DNA from: Oscillatoria princeps RMCB-10 | GTDB taxonomy: Bacteria; Cyanobacteriota; Cyanobacteriia; Cyanobacteriales; Oscillatoriaceae | DNA length: 64,000 bases | NCBI GenBank assembly: GCA_019359235.1 | Contig: JAHHHT010000001.1 | Coordinates: 124,001 to 188,000, forward strand | Direction of reading: 5' to 3' | Shown: positions 55,511 through 64,000 of the stretch, in pieces | Layout of the letters: each line of letters starts with the position of its first letter | Position numbering within the stretch: position 1 is the stretch's first letter | Notes under the pieces: generated by a model | The model's database searches: none | Seen by the model: only the letters and a program-made list of their open reading frames with translations | Told to the model about the DNA's origin: nothing | Translations under genes and position numbers: made by a program

Positions 55511-57133
55511 TGACTTGCTAGTTGACTTGCGAATTGCCCACAGGGGAAGCTGCTGGGTGGGATCTGCGCGCACGCCGGTGACGCCTTTCTGCACGAAGGC
55601 GTAATCAATGTTCTGCCACAGGGGAATGTAGGGGACATCCTCAGCGCTCAACTCCTGAATTTGGCCAAAAATTGCCTTGCGAGCTCGGGAGTCTTGCTCT
55701 TTTCGCTCTCGGTCAATCAGCTCGTTGGCTCGCTCGCTGTAGTAGAATGAACCCATCATTTGGCTGCTCCCAGACTTGCAGCCGTCCTTTGGCGAGCCTT
55801 TGAAACAGTCGAGAAACGGCTGAACGTAGTTGTCGGCGTCGAAAAAGTCTGCATACCAGCCGAGCAAAAATGTCTGGTAAATGCCTTTCTCCAAATTGTC
55901 AAAAGCGGTGGTGGACTCGACGCTCCTGATTTCCAGCTGCAGGGCTCCATCCAGCCGCTGCTGCGCCAAGGCTTTCAGGGTGCTCGCCACCAAACCCCGC
56001 ACGGGTGCGTCGGAAGCGTGCCAGATTTCTATCTTCAGGGGGCTGTCTTTGGTATATCCCGCCTTTCGCAGCAGTTGTTTGGCAATACCTGCATCCCCAT
56101 CCCCGTACCGCTGTTTGAACACCGGCAACGAAACGTCAAAGGTGGTGGGAATCTGGCTGTAGAGCGGTTCGGCTTGCTTTTTGAGCACCCGCTCCACCAG
56201 TAAGGGGCGATCGGTAAACGCCGCCAGCGCCCGCCGGACATCCGGGCTGTTCAAAGGCGGCTTGCTGGTGTTGAGCACCCAGTAGCTGGCATAATTGCCC
56301 TTGGAGGCGATCGCACCCCACCCCTGTGCCGGTGCCATTTGCTCCAGACTGCGAATCTGCTCTGGGTCGAGGTTTTGGTAGGCGATATCCACCGCACCGG
56401 CGCGAAAGGCGCTGTACAAGTTGGCTGCGCTGCTGAAAATTTGAACGTCCACTCCCCCGTTAGCCGGCTTTTCGCCCCAGTATTTGTCAAAAACGTCCAA
56501 TTTCAGGGAATCTGCGCCATATTTGACCAATTTGTAGGGGCCGGTGCCGGCAAAGGTGTCTGGCTTGAATTTGCCGGCACCTATTTCGTAAGCTTTGGGA
56601 GATATAGCACAAGTTCCGAAAAATGTCAAGAGGGCGGGAAAGGCAGCGAAGGGTTTTTTTAGCTTAATGGTGAGTTCGTACTCGCCGGTGGCTTTGACGG
56701 ATTCTACGGTTTCCGCCAGCAGCTGGGAAGGGTTGCCCTTATTTTCCACAAACCGGCGCAAGGAAAACGCCATCGCCTCCGCGTTGAAAGGAGTTCCGTC
56801 GTGGAAGAGAACGCCGGTGCGCAGGGGGATAGTATATGTCAAACCGTCTTTGCTGATTTTAGGCAAAGATGTCGCCAGTTGGGGTTTCAGCTGAGTTGTG
56901 CCGGTCTCGTAGCTGTATAGCCGGTCGCCCAGATTATTAATCCACAAGCTCGACCCGTGCTCGTAGGCGTCAGCTGGGTCAAGGGTGCGAACTTTCAAGG
57001 TAGTGCCAATGGTGATGCGACCGGTGCCCGTATTCGGTGAGTCAGGTGCCGGCAACAGAGTGCAGCTGAGGAGCAGCAAGCAGCAAACACAGAGCGAGCA
57101 GAGCAATTGTCCGAGCCGGTGCCACTGTTTCAT
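55484..57133 (-). CDS. ABC transporter substrate-binding lipoprotein (peptide/nickel family), copy B
   Basis: The roughly 549-residue paralogue of copy A has a lipoprotein signal (GQLLCSLCVCCLLLLSC), TLDPADAYEHGSSLWINNLGDRLYSY and LRTGVLFHDGTPFNAEAMAFSLRRF. The C-terminus (after LPLWAIRKS) reads into a palindromic repeat, so the last 10-15 residues are probably recruited from the repeat. The start at 57133 gives a normal lipoprotein signal; 57190 and 57256 are longer options. Tandem copies suggest different ligand preferences. Confidence 0.9.
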   Translation of the reverse strand: MKQWHRLGQLLCSLCVCCLLLLSCTLLPAPDSPNTGTGRITIGTTLKVRTLDPADAYEHGSSLWINNLGDRLYSYETGTTQLKPQLATSLPKISKDGLTYTIPLRTGVLFHDGTPFNAEAMAFSLRRFVENKGNPSQLLAETVESVKATGEYELTIKLKKPFAAFPALLTFFGTCAISPKAYEIGAGKFKPDTFAGTGPYKLVKYGADSLKLDVFDKYWGEKPANGGVDVQIFSSAANLYSAFRAGAVDIAYQNLDPEQIRSLEQMAPAQGWGAIASKGNYASYWVLNTSKPPLNSPDVRRALAAFTDRPLLVERVLKKQAEPLYSQIPTTFDVSLPVFKQRYGDGDAGIAKQLLRKAGYTKDSPLKIEIWHASDAPVRGLVASTLKALAQQRLDGALQLEIRSVESTTAFDNLEKGIYQTFLLGWYADFFDADNYVQPFLDCFKGSPKDGCKSGSSQMMGSFYYSERANELIDRERKEQDSRARKAIFGQIQELSAEDVPYIPLWQNIDYAFVQKGVTGVRADPTQQLPLWAIRKSTSKSAPPPTPSP

Positions 57134-57868
57134 CTTGTGGAGTGCCGAATCGCGTCTGAGATCGTTACGCCGCAGGAGAGAAGTTTTCATTGTTGGCTGC
57201 CGGTTCCTGCGCGTGAGGGATAGAGCGCAATTAATTCTGACTGAGCTAATCATCATTTATATCGCACAAATATATCTAGGAGAAGAGGGAGGATTATTAA
57301 CGCACCCTACAGGCAAGGCACACGGAAAATCTATCCAGGGAAAGATTCAGTCGAGATGCCATATCAATTAGAAGTAGAGTAACCCAAGTTGCTACTTAAG
57401 GAGGCAGAGCCTTCAAAGCGGCGTTCCCAGGCTCTGCCTGGGAACGAGGGGAAGGTGGGGGAGTAGAAAAGCCCGCTTTTGTAGGGGCGGGGCCCCCGTG
57501 CCCGCCCCGTCTGGACGGCAGGACGCTATCGCGTCCCGCAACGCTTACGAAAAGCTCACGGCTTGTAAGTAGCAACTTAAGGTAGAGTAGTTCAACAAAT
57601 TGTTCACGATGTCGCTCAGTATCCACCGGCGTGCCTGGGAACGCCCCAAGGTCGGCTCTGACTTGAAAAGGTTTGTAGTAGGGCTTTAGCCCTACCGGCT
57701 CGTCCGCGGTGGAGCAAGTTTTCATTGGTGGCAGTGTGCCCAGTTGTAGCGCAGCGGCTCCGCAGGAGCATCGCGACTGCCTCCTTTCTGGAACAAACAG
57801 ATTAAAAGCCTAACAGCTTAGTTTCCCTAACCCCTATCCCCTCACCCCTCACCCCTCACCCCTATCCC
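57134..57868. other. 735-bp gap upstream of the binding-protein genes
   Basis: It contains the TCCCAGGCTCTGCCTGGGA double hairpin (57402-57447), a GGGGCGGGGCCCCCGTGCCC repeat (57484) and CCCCTCACCCC runs near 57840. No gene is supported. The promoter of copy B presumably lies within its first 150 bp. Confidence 0.45.
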
Positions 57869-59923
57869 CTAACCTGACTCCGATTCCTGTCGCCCCGTCA
57901 CCCGGGCGACAGCCGCCACCAGCCCGACGGGATCGACCGGCTTGGACAAGTGTATCTGGAACCCAGCAGAGAGGGCTTGCTGCTGGTCTTTTTCCTGAGC
58001 GTAAGCCGTCAGCGCCACCGCCGGCATCTGCTCTGCCGATCGCATCCTAATTTTCCGGATTAAAGAGTAGCCGTCCTCCTCTGGCATGCCGATATCGCTG
58101 ACCATGACATCCGCCCCGTGCCGGTCGAGTGCCTCCAGCGCCTCGATAGCACTAGCCGCCAGCGTCACCTCAGCCCCGTACTGTTCCAGTACCGTCCCGA
58201 CAAGCTCGCGGGCGTCAGCCTCATCATCGACAACCAGGACGCGCAAACCTTCCAGCAAAGGGGCGCTGTCAGGGGGAGAAACTCCCTCAACCGGCCCACT
58301 CACCGGCTCAAAGGTCACATCCCCGAAAGATACAGCCCTGACCGGCAGCCGCACGGTAAAGGTTGCGCCCAGCCCAAGGCCGGCGCTGTAAGCGCTGACA
58401 CTGCCGCCGTGCAGTTCCACCAGGTTGCGCACAATAGCCAGCCCCAGTCCCAAGCCGCTGTAGGCGCGGGTGCTGCTGTCTGCTTGGCGGAAGCGCTCAA
58501 AGACGAATGGCAGGAAGTCCGGGCCAATTCCCTTGCCGGTGTCGCTCACTTGGATCTCGACAGCAGAGCCAGCCCGCTCCAGGCGGAGATCGACGCGCCC
58601 CCCTTCGGGAGTGAACTTGATAGCGTTGGAAAGCAGGTTCCAGACCACTTGCTGCAGGCGGTCGGCATCGCCGGCAATCGGGCCAACCGTTTGATCGAGC
58701 CTGAGGTTGAGGGCAATCTCTTTGGCCTCAGCAGCTTGTTCTACGGTGTCGGTGGCGGCTTCAATCACCCTCACCAAATCCACTGGGCCTGCATTGAGCT
58801 GGAGTTTGCCGCGAATAATCCGCGACACGTCCAGCAAGTCCTCAATCAGCTGCGTTTGCGCCCTGGCATTGCGCTCGATTGCCTCCAGGGCGCGAGCGCT
58901 GGTGGCCTCGTCGAGCTGGGAGCAGCGCAGCAGCCGCACCCACCCAAACATGGCGCTCAGGGGGGTGCGCAACTCGTGAGAGAGGATGGCGAGAAACTCG
59001 TCCTTCATCCGGTTCGCTTCCTCTGCCGAGCGGTAGAGTCTGGCATTATCCACAGCCACTGCAGCGCGGCGAGCCAGCTCCTCAGCCAAGGCCAAGTCTT
59101 CCGGGCCGTAGCGGCGGTCATTAGAGGCCAGGGCGAAAAAGATTGCGCCCAGGGTTCTGCCGCGAGCCCTCAGCGGCACGCACATGGCGGACTTCAAGCC
59201 CAGCAGGCGCAGGATTTCTAGCTGTTTTGAGTCACAAGCTGCTTCCAGCAGCGAGTCAGTCACTTTTGGGTAAATCGCTGGCTTGCCTGTGCGCAGCACT
59301 TGCGGCACGCCTATTTTCGCTTGCGGGTCCAGGTAATAGCGCTGGGGCAGCTGCTGTGCCAGCCGCTCCTTAACAGGGTCTTGGTGGGCCGCCGCGACTC
59401 GGCTCACCCACTGGCTGTCTTCGAGCATCTCAACGGTGCACCAGTCAGCTAGGGTGAGTGTGGCCAGGCGGGCGACGTTGGCGAGCGTGGTTTCATACTC
59501 CAGCGAGGAGGCGAGCACAGCGGAAGCCTCGGAGAGAAAGGCGAGCTGCTTCTGGCTGAGTGCGGTTTCGCTCACCTCTTGAACCAGAATCAGGACTGCT
59601 TCCACTTTGCCATCAGAGCTTTGCAGCGGCACGCCATCGATGTTCCAGTAAGTCTGCTGCCTTTGAGGGCCGGCAGAAGTCTGGTAATTGCACACGCTGA
59701 CTGTTTTGCCGGTGCGGTAGACTTGATCGAGCCAGTCGAGCGCCCCACTGGCTGCCACCTCCGGGAACACCTCCGCCACCGTCCGCCCCACCACATCTTG
59801 GGGCAGCACCCCTGGAATAGCGCGGTAGGCGGGGTTGGCCAGGATGTGCCGGTGTTCTGGCCCATGTACGGCGGCGATGCCTATTGGCGCGTTTTCGAGC
59901 AGCTTTTCCAGGAACTGATACAT
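57869..59923 (-). CDS. Hybrid histidine kinase (PAS-GAF-HisKA-HATPase-REC), 5'-truncated by IS607
   Basis: The 684-residue kinase has a PAS domain (about 5-115), a GAF domain (about 140-300), HisKA with LSHELRTPLSAM near residue 317, HATPase with NLLSNAIKF, DTGKGIG and GLGLGLAI, and a C-terminal receiver (VLVVDDEADAR, MVSDIGMPEEDG, ALTAYA, HLSKPV). Its ATG directly follows the TAA of tnpB (TAAATG). The PAS begins abruptly at MYQFLEKLLENAPIGIAAV. I infer the original protein was longer and the element cut off its 5' part; a receiver remnant at 61685-61901 supports this. It may still be translated from the element's transcript. Confidence 0.88.
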   Translation of the reverse strand: MYQFLEKLLENAPIGIAAVHGPEHRHILANPAYRAIPGVLPQDVVGRTVAEVFPEVAASGALDWLDQVYRTGKTVSVCNYQTSAGPQRQQTYWNIDGVPLQSSDGKVEAVLILVQEVSETALSQKQLAFLSEASAVLASSLEYETTLANVARLATLTLADWCTVEMLEDSQWVSRVAAAHQDPVKERLAQQLPQRYYLDPQAKIGVPQVLRTGKPAIYPKVTDSLLEAACDSKQLEILRLLGLKSAMCVPLRARGRTLGAIFFALASNDRRYGPEDLALAEELARRAAVAVDNARLYRSAEEANRMKDEFLAILSHELRTPLSAMFGWVRLLRCSQLDEATSARALEAIERNARAQTQLIEDLLDVSRIIRGKLQLNAGPVDLVRVIEAATDTVEQAAEAKEIALNLRLDQTVGPIAGDADRLQQVVWNLLSNAIKFTPEGGRVDLRLERAGSAVEIQVSDTGKGIGPDFLPFVFERFRQADSSTRAYSGLGLGLAIVRNLVELHGGSVSAYSAGLGLGATFTVRLPVRAVSFGDVTFEPVSGPVEGVSPPDSAPLLEGLRVLVVDDEADARELVGTVLEQYGAEVTLAASAIEALEALDRHGADVMVSDIGMPEEDGYSLIRKIRMRSAEQMPAVALTAYAQEKDQQQALSAGFQIHLSKPVDPVGLVAAVARVTGRQESESG

Positions 59924-61120
59924 TTACGCGACATCCTTCCGGACATTACCGGACAATGCAACGATGGCACTATCACCGTCAAAGGTGATAGAGGCGGTAT
60001 CCCGCAAAGCTTTCAGGAAAATCCCAAAAGCGCCATTCCAGTCCCGCGATAGCGTAAACCCGCAGTTGGGACAGTGGAAAACTTTGGAGCCACCTAAGCG
60101 GGTATGGACATGACCGCAGCGAGTACATGTCTTGCTCGTAAATTCTTCTGTTACATCCAAAACGGTGGTTCGTGTTATTTCAGCCTGATGCTTTAAAGTC
60201 ATCTTGAACCGATAGTGCGCCCATGTCAGCATCGCTCTCGCCGTTTTAGATTTGATTTTTCGCTTTGCCTTGGCAACCATATCGGAAGTCTCGAAGGTAG
60301 GCAGAAAAATCAAACGATAATTGCGAGTCAGATAGTGTGCGATTTGCTTGTGAGCTTCATCTATCAAGTCCCGGATTTTTCCTCGCATTCTCTGAGCGGC
60401 GCGCCTCATGCTTCGCCGCCGCTTCTTGTTGGGATCTCTGGCAATCCGGCTAACCAAATCATCTAAGTGCTGGCACAGCCGGGTGATGCGCCCAATATCT
60501 CCGCTACCGAACTCCAAGAACTTGCGCCCGTCAAAACCTGTCAGGAAAGTTCTCACGCCAGGGTCTAGCGCAATTATCCCATCCGCTTTGGTGGGGCTAA
60601 CTTGTGCGGGTTCCGGGAAGATAGCGAACCACCTCCCCTTGGAAAATACTAGCTGCGTTCCCTGGGCGCAAGAAACGGGAGTTGGCTCGGCAGCGGTAAA
60701 CGAAAGCCCCTTGGTTAACTTCGGATACCAGGTCCCCCCGGAGAAATTGCTGTCATTGAATTTGATAGCCTGAGAGATGTCGCGGCAGCTTCTAAACTTG
60801 GCTTCCCGACTCTCACCTACAGCGTGGTAAGCGTCAAAAATTGCATTCTGCCGGATGTGGCAGGGTGTTTCCTTGACCCATTGAGGTAAGTCGCCCTGCA
60901 TGATTTCATTGCGCAGTTTCAGCTTGCTCAGGCGCTGGCCACTCCGCTGCAAAGCGATGGCTTGGTTGTAGCAGTACCGGCAGGCGGCGAGCCATTTTCT
61001 CCAGGCTTTATTGAGTTCCGGGCTTGGGTAAATCCGGATCTTTCTTGACCTGAGCTTTGTACTTTCGGAGTCCGTAGAGCCTGGAGCTGAAGCCGTGAAG
61101 GATAGCGAGGATGTCCTCAA
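59924..61120 (-). CDS. tnpB: TnpB (RNA-guided nuclease) of an IS607-type element
   Basis: The roughly 398-residue product has the TnpB N-terminus (KLRSRKIRIYPSPELNKAWRKWLAACRYCYNQAIAL). It has the three RuvC acidic residues: D in IIALDPGVRTFLTGF, E in LPTFETSDMV, D in SRDWNGAFGI. It also has a zinc ribbon CTRCGHVH ... FHCPNCG. TnpB proteins are RNA-guided DNA nucleases whose guide RNA is read from the element's right end. The frame is open to 61639, but the upstream part is an out-of-frame reading of tnpA; a TTG at 61120 is a plausible start. The stop lies next to the kinase ATG, so the right end must lie at or within the last tnpB codons or in the kinase 5' region. Confidence 0.8.
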   Translation of the reverse strand: MRTSSLSFTASAPGSTDSESTKLRSRKIRIYPSPELNKAWRKWLAACRYCYNQAIALQRSGQRLSKLKLRNEIMQGDLPQWVKETPCHIRQNAIFDAYHAVGESREAKFRSCRDISQAIKFNDSNFSGGTWYPKLTKGLSFTAAEPTPVSCAQGTQLVFSKGRWFAIFPEPAQVSPTKADGIIALDPGVRTFLTGFDGRKFLEFGSGDIGRITRLCQHLDDLVSRIARDPNKKRRRSMRRAAQRMRGKIRDLIDEAHKQIAHYLTRNYRLIFLPTFETSDMVAKAKRKIKSKTARAMLTWAHYRFKMTLKHQAEITRTTVLDVTEEFTSKTCTRCGHVHTRLGGSKVFHCPNCGFTLSRDWNGAFGIFLKALRDTASITFDGDSAIVALSGNVRKDVA

Positions 61121-61616
61121 CCATTTCGCGGTCCCGACTGAGACTTCCTTCGTTGAGAACCACGAGTTCGCACCCGTTTTGCTCGCAGCTCCATCGAAAC
61201 AGGTCAAAGCCTTTTCTCGCCAGCCTGTCTTGGTGGGCAACGACAACCAGTCGGACATTTCCTGACAGAATTTGTTCCAGTAGGGCGAGCAGCGTTTTTC
61301 GCTTGAAGTTGAGCCCGCCACCGATTTCAGAGACGTTAGCGTAGCGGCTCCTTTGGAGCATTTCGGCTTGCGGGTAGAGGGTGCTGAGGGCTGCGAAAAG
61401 TCGGTTAAGGTCAGACTGCCCGGCGCGACCGCTAACTCTGGCGTCTGCGACGACTTTTCTGCTGTCGCTGCCAGCTCTGGCGAGCTAAGACTCGATGTTG
61501 TAGCGGCGCTGTCCTGATGGGGTTCTGATGGCTTGAATCCGTCCATATCCCTCCCACCTGCGGAGTGTCCGCTCATTGACTCAAAGGGCTTCTGCCGCTT
61601 TTTGGGGCTTGACATA
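61008..61616 (-). pseudogene. tnpA: Decayed IS607-type serine recombinase (tnpA)
   Basis: Frame reading from 61616 gives YVKPQKAAEAL, a TGA (61583-61581), VNERTLRRWEGYGRIQAIRTPSGQRRYNIES, a TAG (61487-61485), then a recognisable serine recombinase (RKVVADARVSGRAGQSDLNR ... SEIGGGLNFKRKTLLALLEQILSGNVRLVVVAHQDRLARKGFDLFRW) to a stop at 61008. The MerR-like helix-turn-helix and catalytic domain identify IS607 TnpA. Two in-frame stops make it non-functional, so the element is unlikely to move by itself. Confidence 0.82.
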
Positions 61617-61651
61617 TCTAGGAATAGGGCTGTCCTCAATTCTCTCTCTGC

Positions 61652-61679
61652 ATTATATCACATTATCCAGCTTTGTCAA
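61652..61679 (-). promoter_or_regulatory. Strong sigma-70-type promoter of the IS607 element
   Basis: On the minus strand TTGACA (61679-61674) and TATAAT (61657-61652) are 16 bp apart. This is the best-matching consensus promoter I see in the window. It would drive the decayed tnpA, tnpB and, by read-through, the adjoining kinase. Confidence 0.7.
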
Positions 61680-61684
61680 GAAAA

Positions 61685-61901
61685 TCAACTATTAAATTTC
61701 GCCTCTTTTAAAGCTTGCAGCACCTTCAGGCCATTCGTCGGCTGCAGCTGGCCGTCTGTAATCGCAAGCCTCGAATTCGCCCCGCAAAGCGCTTGATAAA
61801 AGCCTTCAGCCGAGCGTGATTTCCCGCACCTGAATGTCAGAAAATTGCCCTGACAGCTGGCGTCTAGTCAAGGCGCGATCGTCTGGGCTGTCGTCAATTA
61901 G
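61685..61901 (-). pseudogene. Frameshifted receiver-domain remnant
   Basis: Reading from 61901 gives LIDDSPDDRALTRRQLSGQFSDIQVREITL. After a single extra base near 61811 the next frame gives AEGFYQALCGANSRLAITDGQLQPTNGLKVLQALKEAKFNS and a stop. LLIDDSP(E/D)DR, LAITD(G/Y)QL and NGLKVLQALK are hallmarks of response-regulator receivers found at the N-terminus of cyanobacterial hybrid kinases. It probably was the first domain of the kinase now at 57869-59923, separated by the IS607 insertion and a deletion. Confidence 0.75.
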
Positions 61902-61904
61902 CAG

Positions 61905-62734
61905 TCAGCCCAGGAGTGGTTTCATCTGTTAAAAATTTAACAGACTTGCTTTTTTGCTTTCTAATTTTTAATTTTTAATTTTTAATTGACTTGTCATCGC
62001 CTCTCCCCATCCCATACGATAGCATCTTTCTGTCCTGTTTGTCTCTCCCGCCCGGTCGCAACACCGGCAATTCCAGGCAAAAGCTGCTCCCGGACTGCTG
62101 CCCGGCAGCTTTTGCGCCTGCGGCGGCTTTTCGCCGCTCATATACTTGCTTTCCTGCGGCCAGACCGGGCCACTGTCAAAGCCGTGGCCCGCTCTGTGGC
62201 AAAGGCGAGCTGCTCCACACAGAAGGGTTTCTCGCGTCTGATTTCTCGCGTCTGATGTCTCGTGTCTGGGGCCGGCTAGCTGCTCTGAGGCACCGGCACT
62301 CCTGTAGCGGCTGGCACTGCCAAACCCCGGAGGCAGCCCATCGGAGGGCCTGAGGCAAGAACCCGCCCTTGATTGACGCATAATTATACCGCAGTTAGAT
62401 GCCGCTTAGAGAAAATTAGAGAAAATTGTGGCGGATTTTTCCCCAGTTTCCAGCAGCCAAAGGCCGGCACCTCGCAGGAAAAGGCGGGAAGGGTGTGACA
62501 GATACTGTTCTGCCGGATACGCAGCTCACCCATCTGCCACATCCCTTTCCCTGCCGCTATATATAGCAGATTGCAACTGAGTGAGGTACAGATATTAGAT
62601 CCCCCCAACCCCCCTTAAAAAGGGGGGCTTTAAGAATGTTCCCCCCCTTTTTAAGGGGGGGCTAGGGGGGGATCAAAGCGTACTTCACGCAACTGAAAAC
62701 TGCGATAAGGCAGCGCAGCCCGTCGCTGACGCGG
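61905..62734. other. Gene-free region with AAGGGGGG inverted repeat
   Basis: 830 bp without a supported gene. It carries a TTTTTAATTTTTAATTTTTAATT run near 61967, GCGTCTGATTTCTCGCGTCTGAT repeats near 62230, and the third AAGGGGGG inverted repeat (62596-62675: GATCCCCCCAACCCCCC ... GGGGGGGGATC). Confidence 0.5.
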
Positions 62735-63751
62735 TTAAATCGCGTAGGATAGCGGAAAAGACTTGGCATCTTTCGGCTTGACATAAACCCGCTGTTGCGG
62801 CTCCAGCTGCAGCTCGTCAAATCGCTCGCGGGTGAGGTGAGCGGTTACGACTTGGCCGTCATCCAAGGTCAGCTCGGCCTGAATTTCCCAGCCGAGATGG
62901 ATCAGCCGGCTGACTCTGGCCGGTGCGGTGGTGCCGTTCGGTTGGGTTTGCACGATCACGTCTTGGGGGCGCAGGAAAATTTGCGGGTGAGTGGAGTCAA
63001 ACCCACTGTCCTGGAAAATCCGCGAGCTGCTGGGCAGCACGTTGACCGGTCCGATGAAACTCATCACGAAGGCGCTGGCGGGGCGGTCGTAAATTTGTGC
63101 CGGCGTCCCCACCTGCTCGACGCGCCCTTTGTTCATCACCACAATTTGGTCGGAGACTTCCATCGCCTCTTCTTGATCGTGGGTGACGAAAACTGTGGTG
63201 ACGTGCACCTCGTCGTGCAGGCGTCGCAGCCAAGCTCGCAAGTCTTTGCGCACTTTGGCGTCTAGGGCTCCGAAAGGCTCATCGAGCAGCAATACTGACG
63301 GCTCCACCGCCAGCGCTCTGGCCAGGGCGACCCGCTGCCGCTGCCCGCCGGACAGCTGGGAGGGGTAGCGATCTCCCAGCCCTTTGAGCTGCACTAATTC
63401 CAGCAGCGTTTCGGCACGCGCTCTCACTTTGGCCGGCGACACCTTGCGAATCTCCAGCCCGAAGGCGATATTCTGGCGCACGGTGAGATGCTTGAACAAG
63501 GCGTAGTGCTGGAAGACAAACCCGATATTGCGGTCTTGCACGCTCTGGCGAGTGGCGTCAGCGCCGGTCAGCCAGATTTTGCCGGTGTCCGGCGTTTCCA
63601 GACCGGCAATCAGCCGCAGCAAAGTAGATTTCCCTGAACCGGAGGGCCCTAGCAAAGCGACTAGGGAGCCGGCTTTAATTTCTAAGCTAACAGAGTCCAC
63701 AGCTTGAAAGCTGCCAAACTGTTTGGATACGTTCTCAACAACAATGCCCAC
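62735..63751 (-). CDS. cysA: Sulfate/thiosulfate ABC transporter ATPase CysA-like
   Basis: The 338-residue ATPase energises sulfate or thiosulfate import. Walker A GPSGSGKS, the signature LSGGQRQR, Walker [14 protein letters not shown] and the H-loop THDQEEAME are intact. A regulatory TOBE-like C-terminal domain follows ([25 protein letters not shown]). The GTG at 63751 with AGAGG 9 bases upstream fits better than the TTG at 63760. No permease gene lies in the window downstream; the other subunits may lie beyond the edge or elsewhere. Confidence 0.9.
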   Translation of the reverse strand: MGIVVENVSKQFGSFQAVDSVSLEIKAGSLVALLGPSGSGKSTLLRLIAGLETPDTGKIWLTGADATRQSVQDRNIGFVFQHYALFKHLTVRQNIAFGLEIRKVSPAKVRARAETLLELVQLKGLGDRYPSQLSGGQRQRVALARALAVEPSVLLLDEPFGALDAKVRKDLRAWLRRLHDEVHVTTVFVTHDQEEAMEVSDQIVVMNKGRVEQVGTPAQIYDRPASAFVMSFIGPVNVLPSSSRIFQDSGFDSTHPQIFLRPQDVIVQTQPNGTTAPARVSRLIHLGWEIQAELTLDDGQVVTAHLTRERFDELQLEPQQRVYVKPKDAKSFPLSYAI

Positions 63752-64000
63752 TGCAAGCAACCTCTGGACGATAGCAGTTATAAGTTACGGGGTTAACAAA
63801 CCGGGCTTCTCTGGGAAACCCTTGAGCCTGGGGACTTTAGGTTAAATTTTGCCCGCCGGGCTCGAACATCTGCTGAGCTGCTGGGACTCTTGACATTATG
63901 GCAAAAGTGTGTTTTCCCAGTTCCAGAAGAGGGCTCAGGCCGTCCGCGACTGTATCCCCCACTGGTGGGGCGCGGCAGACCCTTCTGAGCGCGAGTGGGT
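63752..64000. other. Region upstream of cysA
   Basis: 249 bp with a GGGAAACCC-type repeat near 63805. I see no gene and no clear promoter beyond AT-rich patches. Confidence 0.3.

Noticed and set aside
58118-59221. 367-codon plus-strand frame opposite the histidine kinase
   Set aside because: Antisense to well-conserved kinase motifs; no independent evidence.
61121-61639. N-terminal 170 residues of the 571-codon frame that includes tnpB
   Set aside because: This part is Ser/Thr-rich and overlaps the recognisable but decayed tnpA in another frame, so it is an out-of-frame reading and not part of TnpB.
61968-62381. 137-codon minus-strand frame
   Set aside because: Arg/Ser/Gly-rich, no motif, overlaps short repeats; no support.

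Overview
The window looks like chromosomal DNA of a filamentous, GC-rich cyanobacterium of the Oscillatoriales type. Signs are scattered HIP1 octamers (GCGATCGC), an SLH/OprB porin, a bifunctional RibBA with a cyanobacterial tail, DUF1822 and CHAT/nSTAND/WD40 proteins, and intergenic spaces packed with several families of palindromic repeats. CDS ends and products are firm for the housekeeping genes. Several start codons are judgement calls and are flagged.

Layout. 1-5.2 kb (minus): a sigma-70-like protein, a DUF1822 protein and a partial CHAT-nSTAND-WD40 protein, one directional module. 5.9-18.4 kb: htpG, clpB, an SLH porin, gloA, eno, small proteins, a SWIM zinc-finger protein and argC. 18.6-21.4 kb: an orphan beta-class DNA methyltransferase and ribBA. 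21.5-23.9 kb: a six-copy tandem array of about 395-bp units, each with a 135-bp imperfect palindrome that carries two facing sigma-70-type promoters. 23.9-32.7 kb: a secreted small protein, a GST, a lipoprotein, an FtsL-like protein, a class B penicillin-binding protein, a YyaL/DUF255 thioredoxin protein and a GT1-type glycosyltransferase.

33-52 kb is an accessory island. It holds five proteins with LecA/PA-I-like lectin domains (four LecA-LamG, one beta/gamma-crystallin-LecA-LecA), an SCP2-like lipid-binding protein, a polyprenyl synthase fused to a membrane-anchored repeat region of about 465 residues, an unknown protein with a duplicated domain translationally coupled to a CrtC/AttH-like protein, a methyltransferase, and a von Willebrand A protein with two ILEI/FAM3-like domains. 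None of the lectin proteins has a visible signal peptide. The three minus-strand lectin genes share a 30-bp box at the same distance (117-119 bp) from their start codons. I infer a carbohydrate-recognition and isoprenoid system. This grouping is a hypothesis from proximity and shared regulation.

52-64 kb: an oligopeptide-type ABC permease with two tandem substrate-binding lipoproteins, a PAS-GAF-histidine kinase-receiver hybrid, an IS607-type element (decayed tnpA, intact tnpB) and a cysA-type sulfate ABC ATPase. The IS607 element sits inside what was once a larger sensor kinase: a frameshifted receiver-domain remnant lies on its far side.
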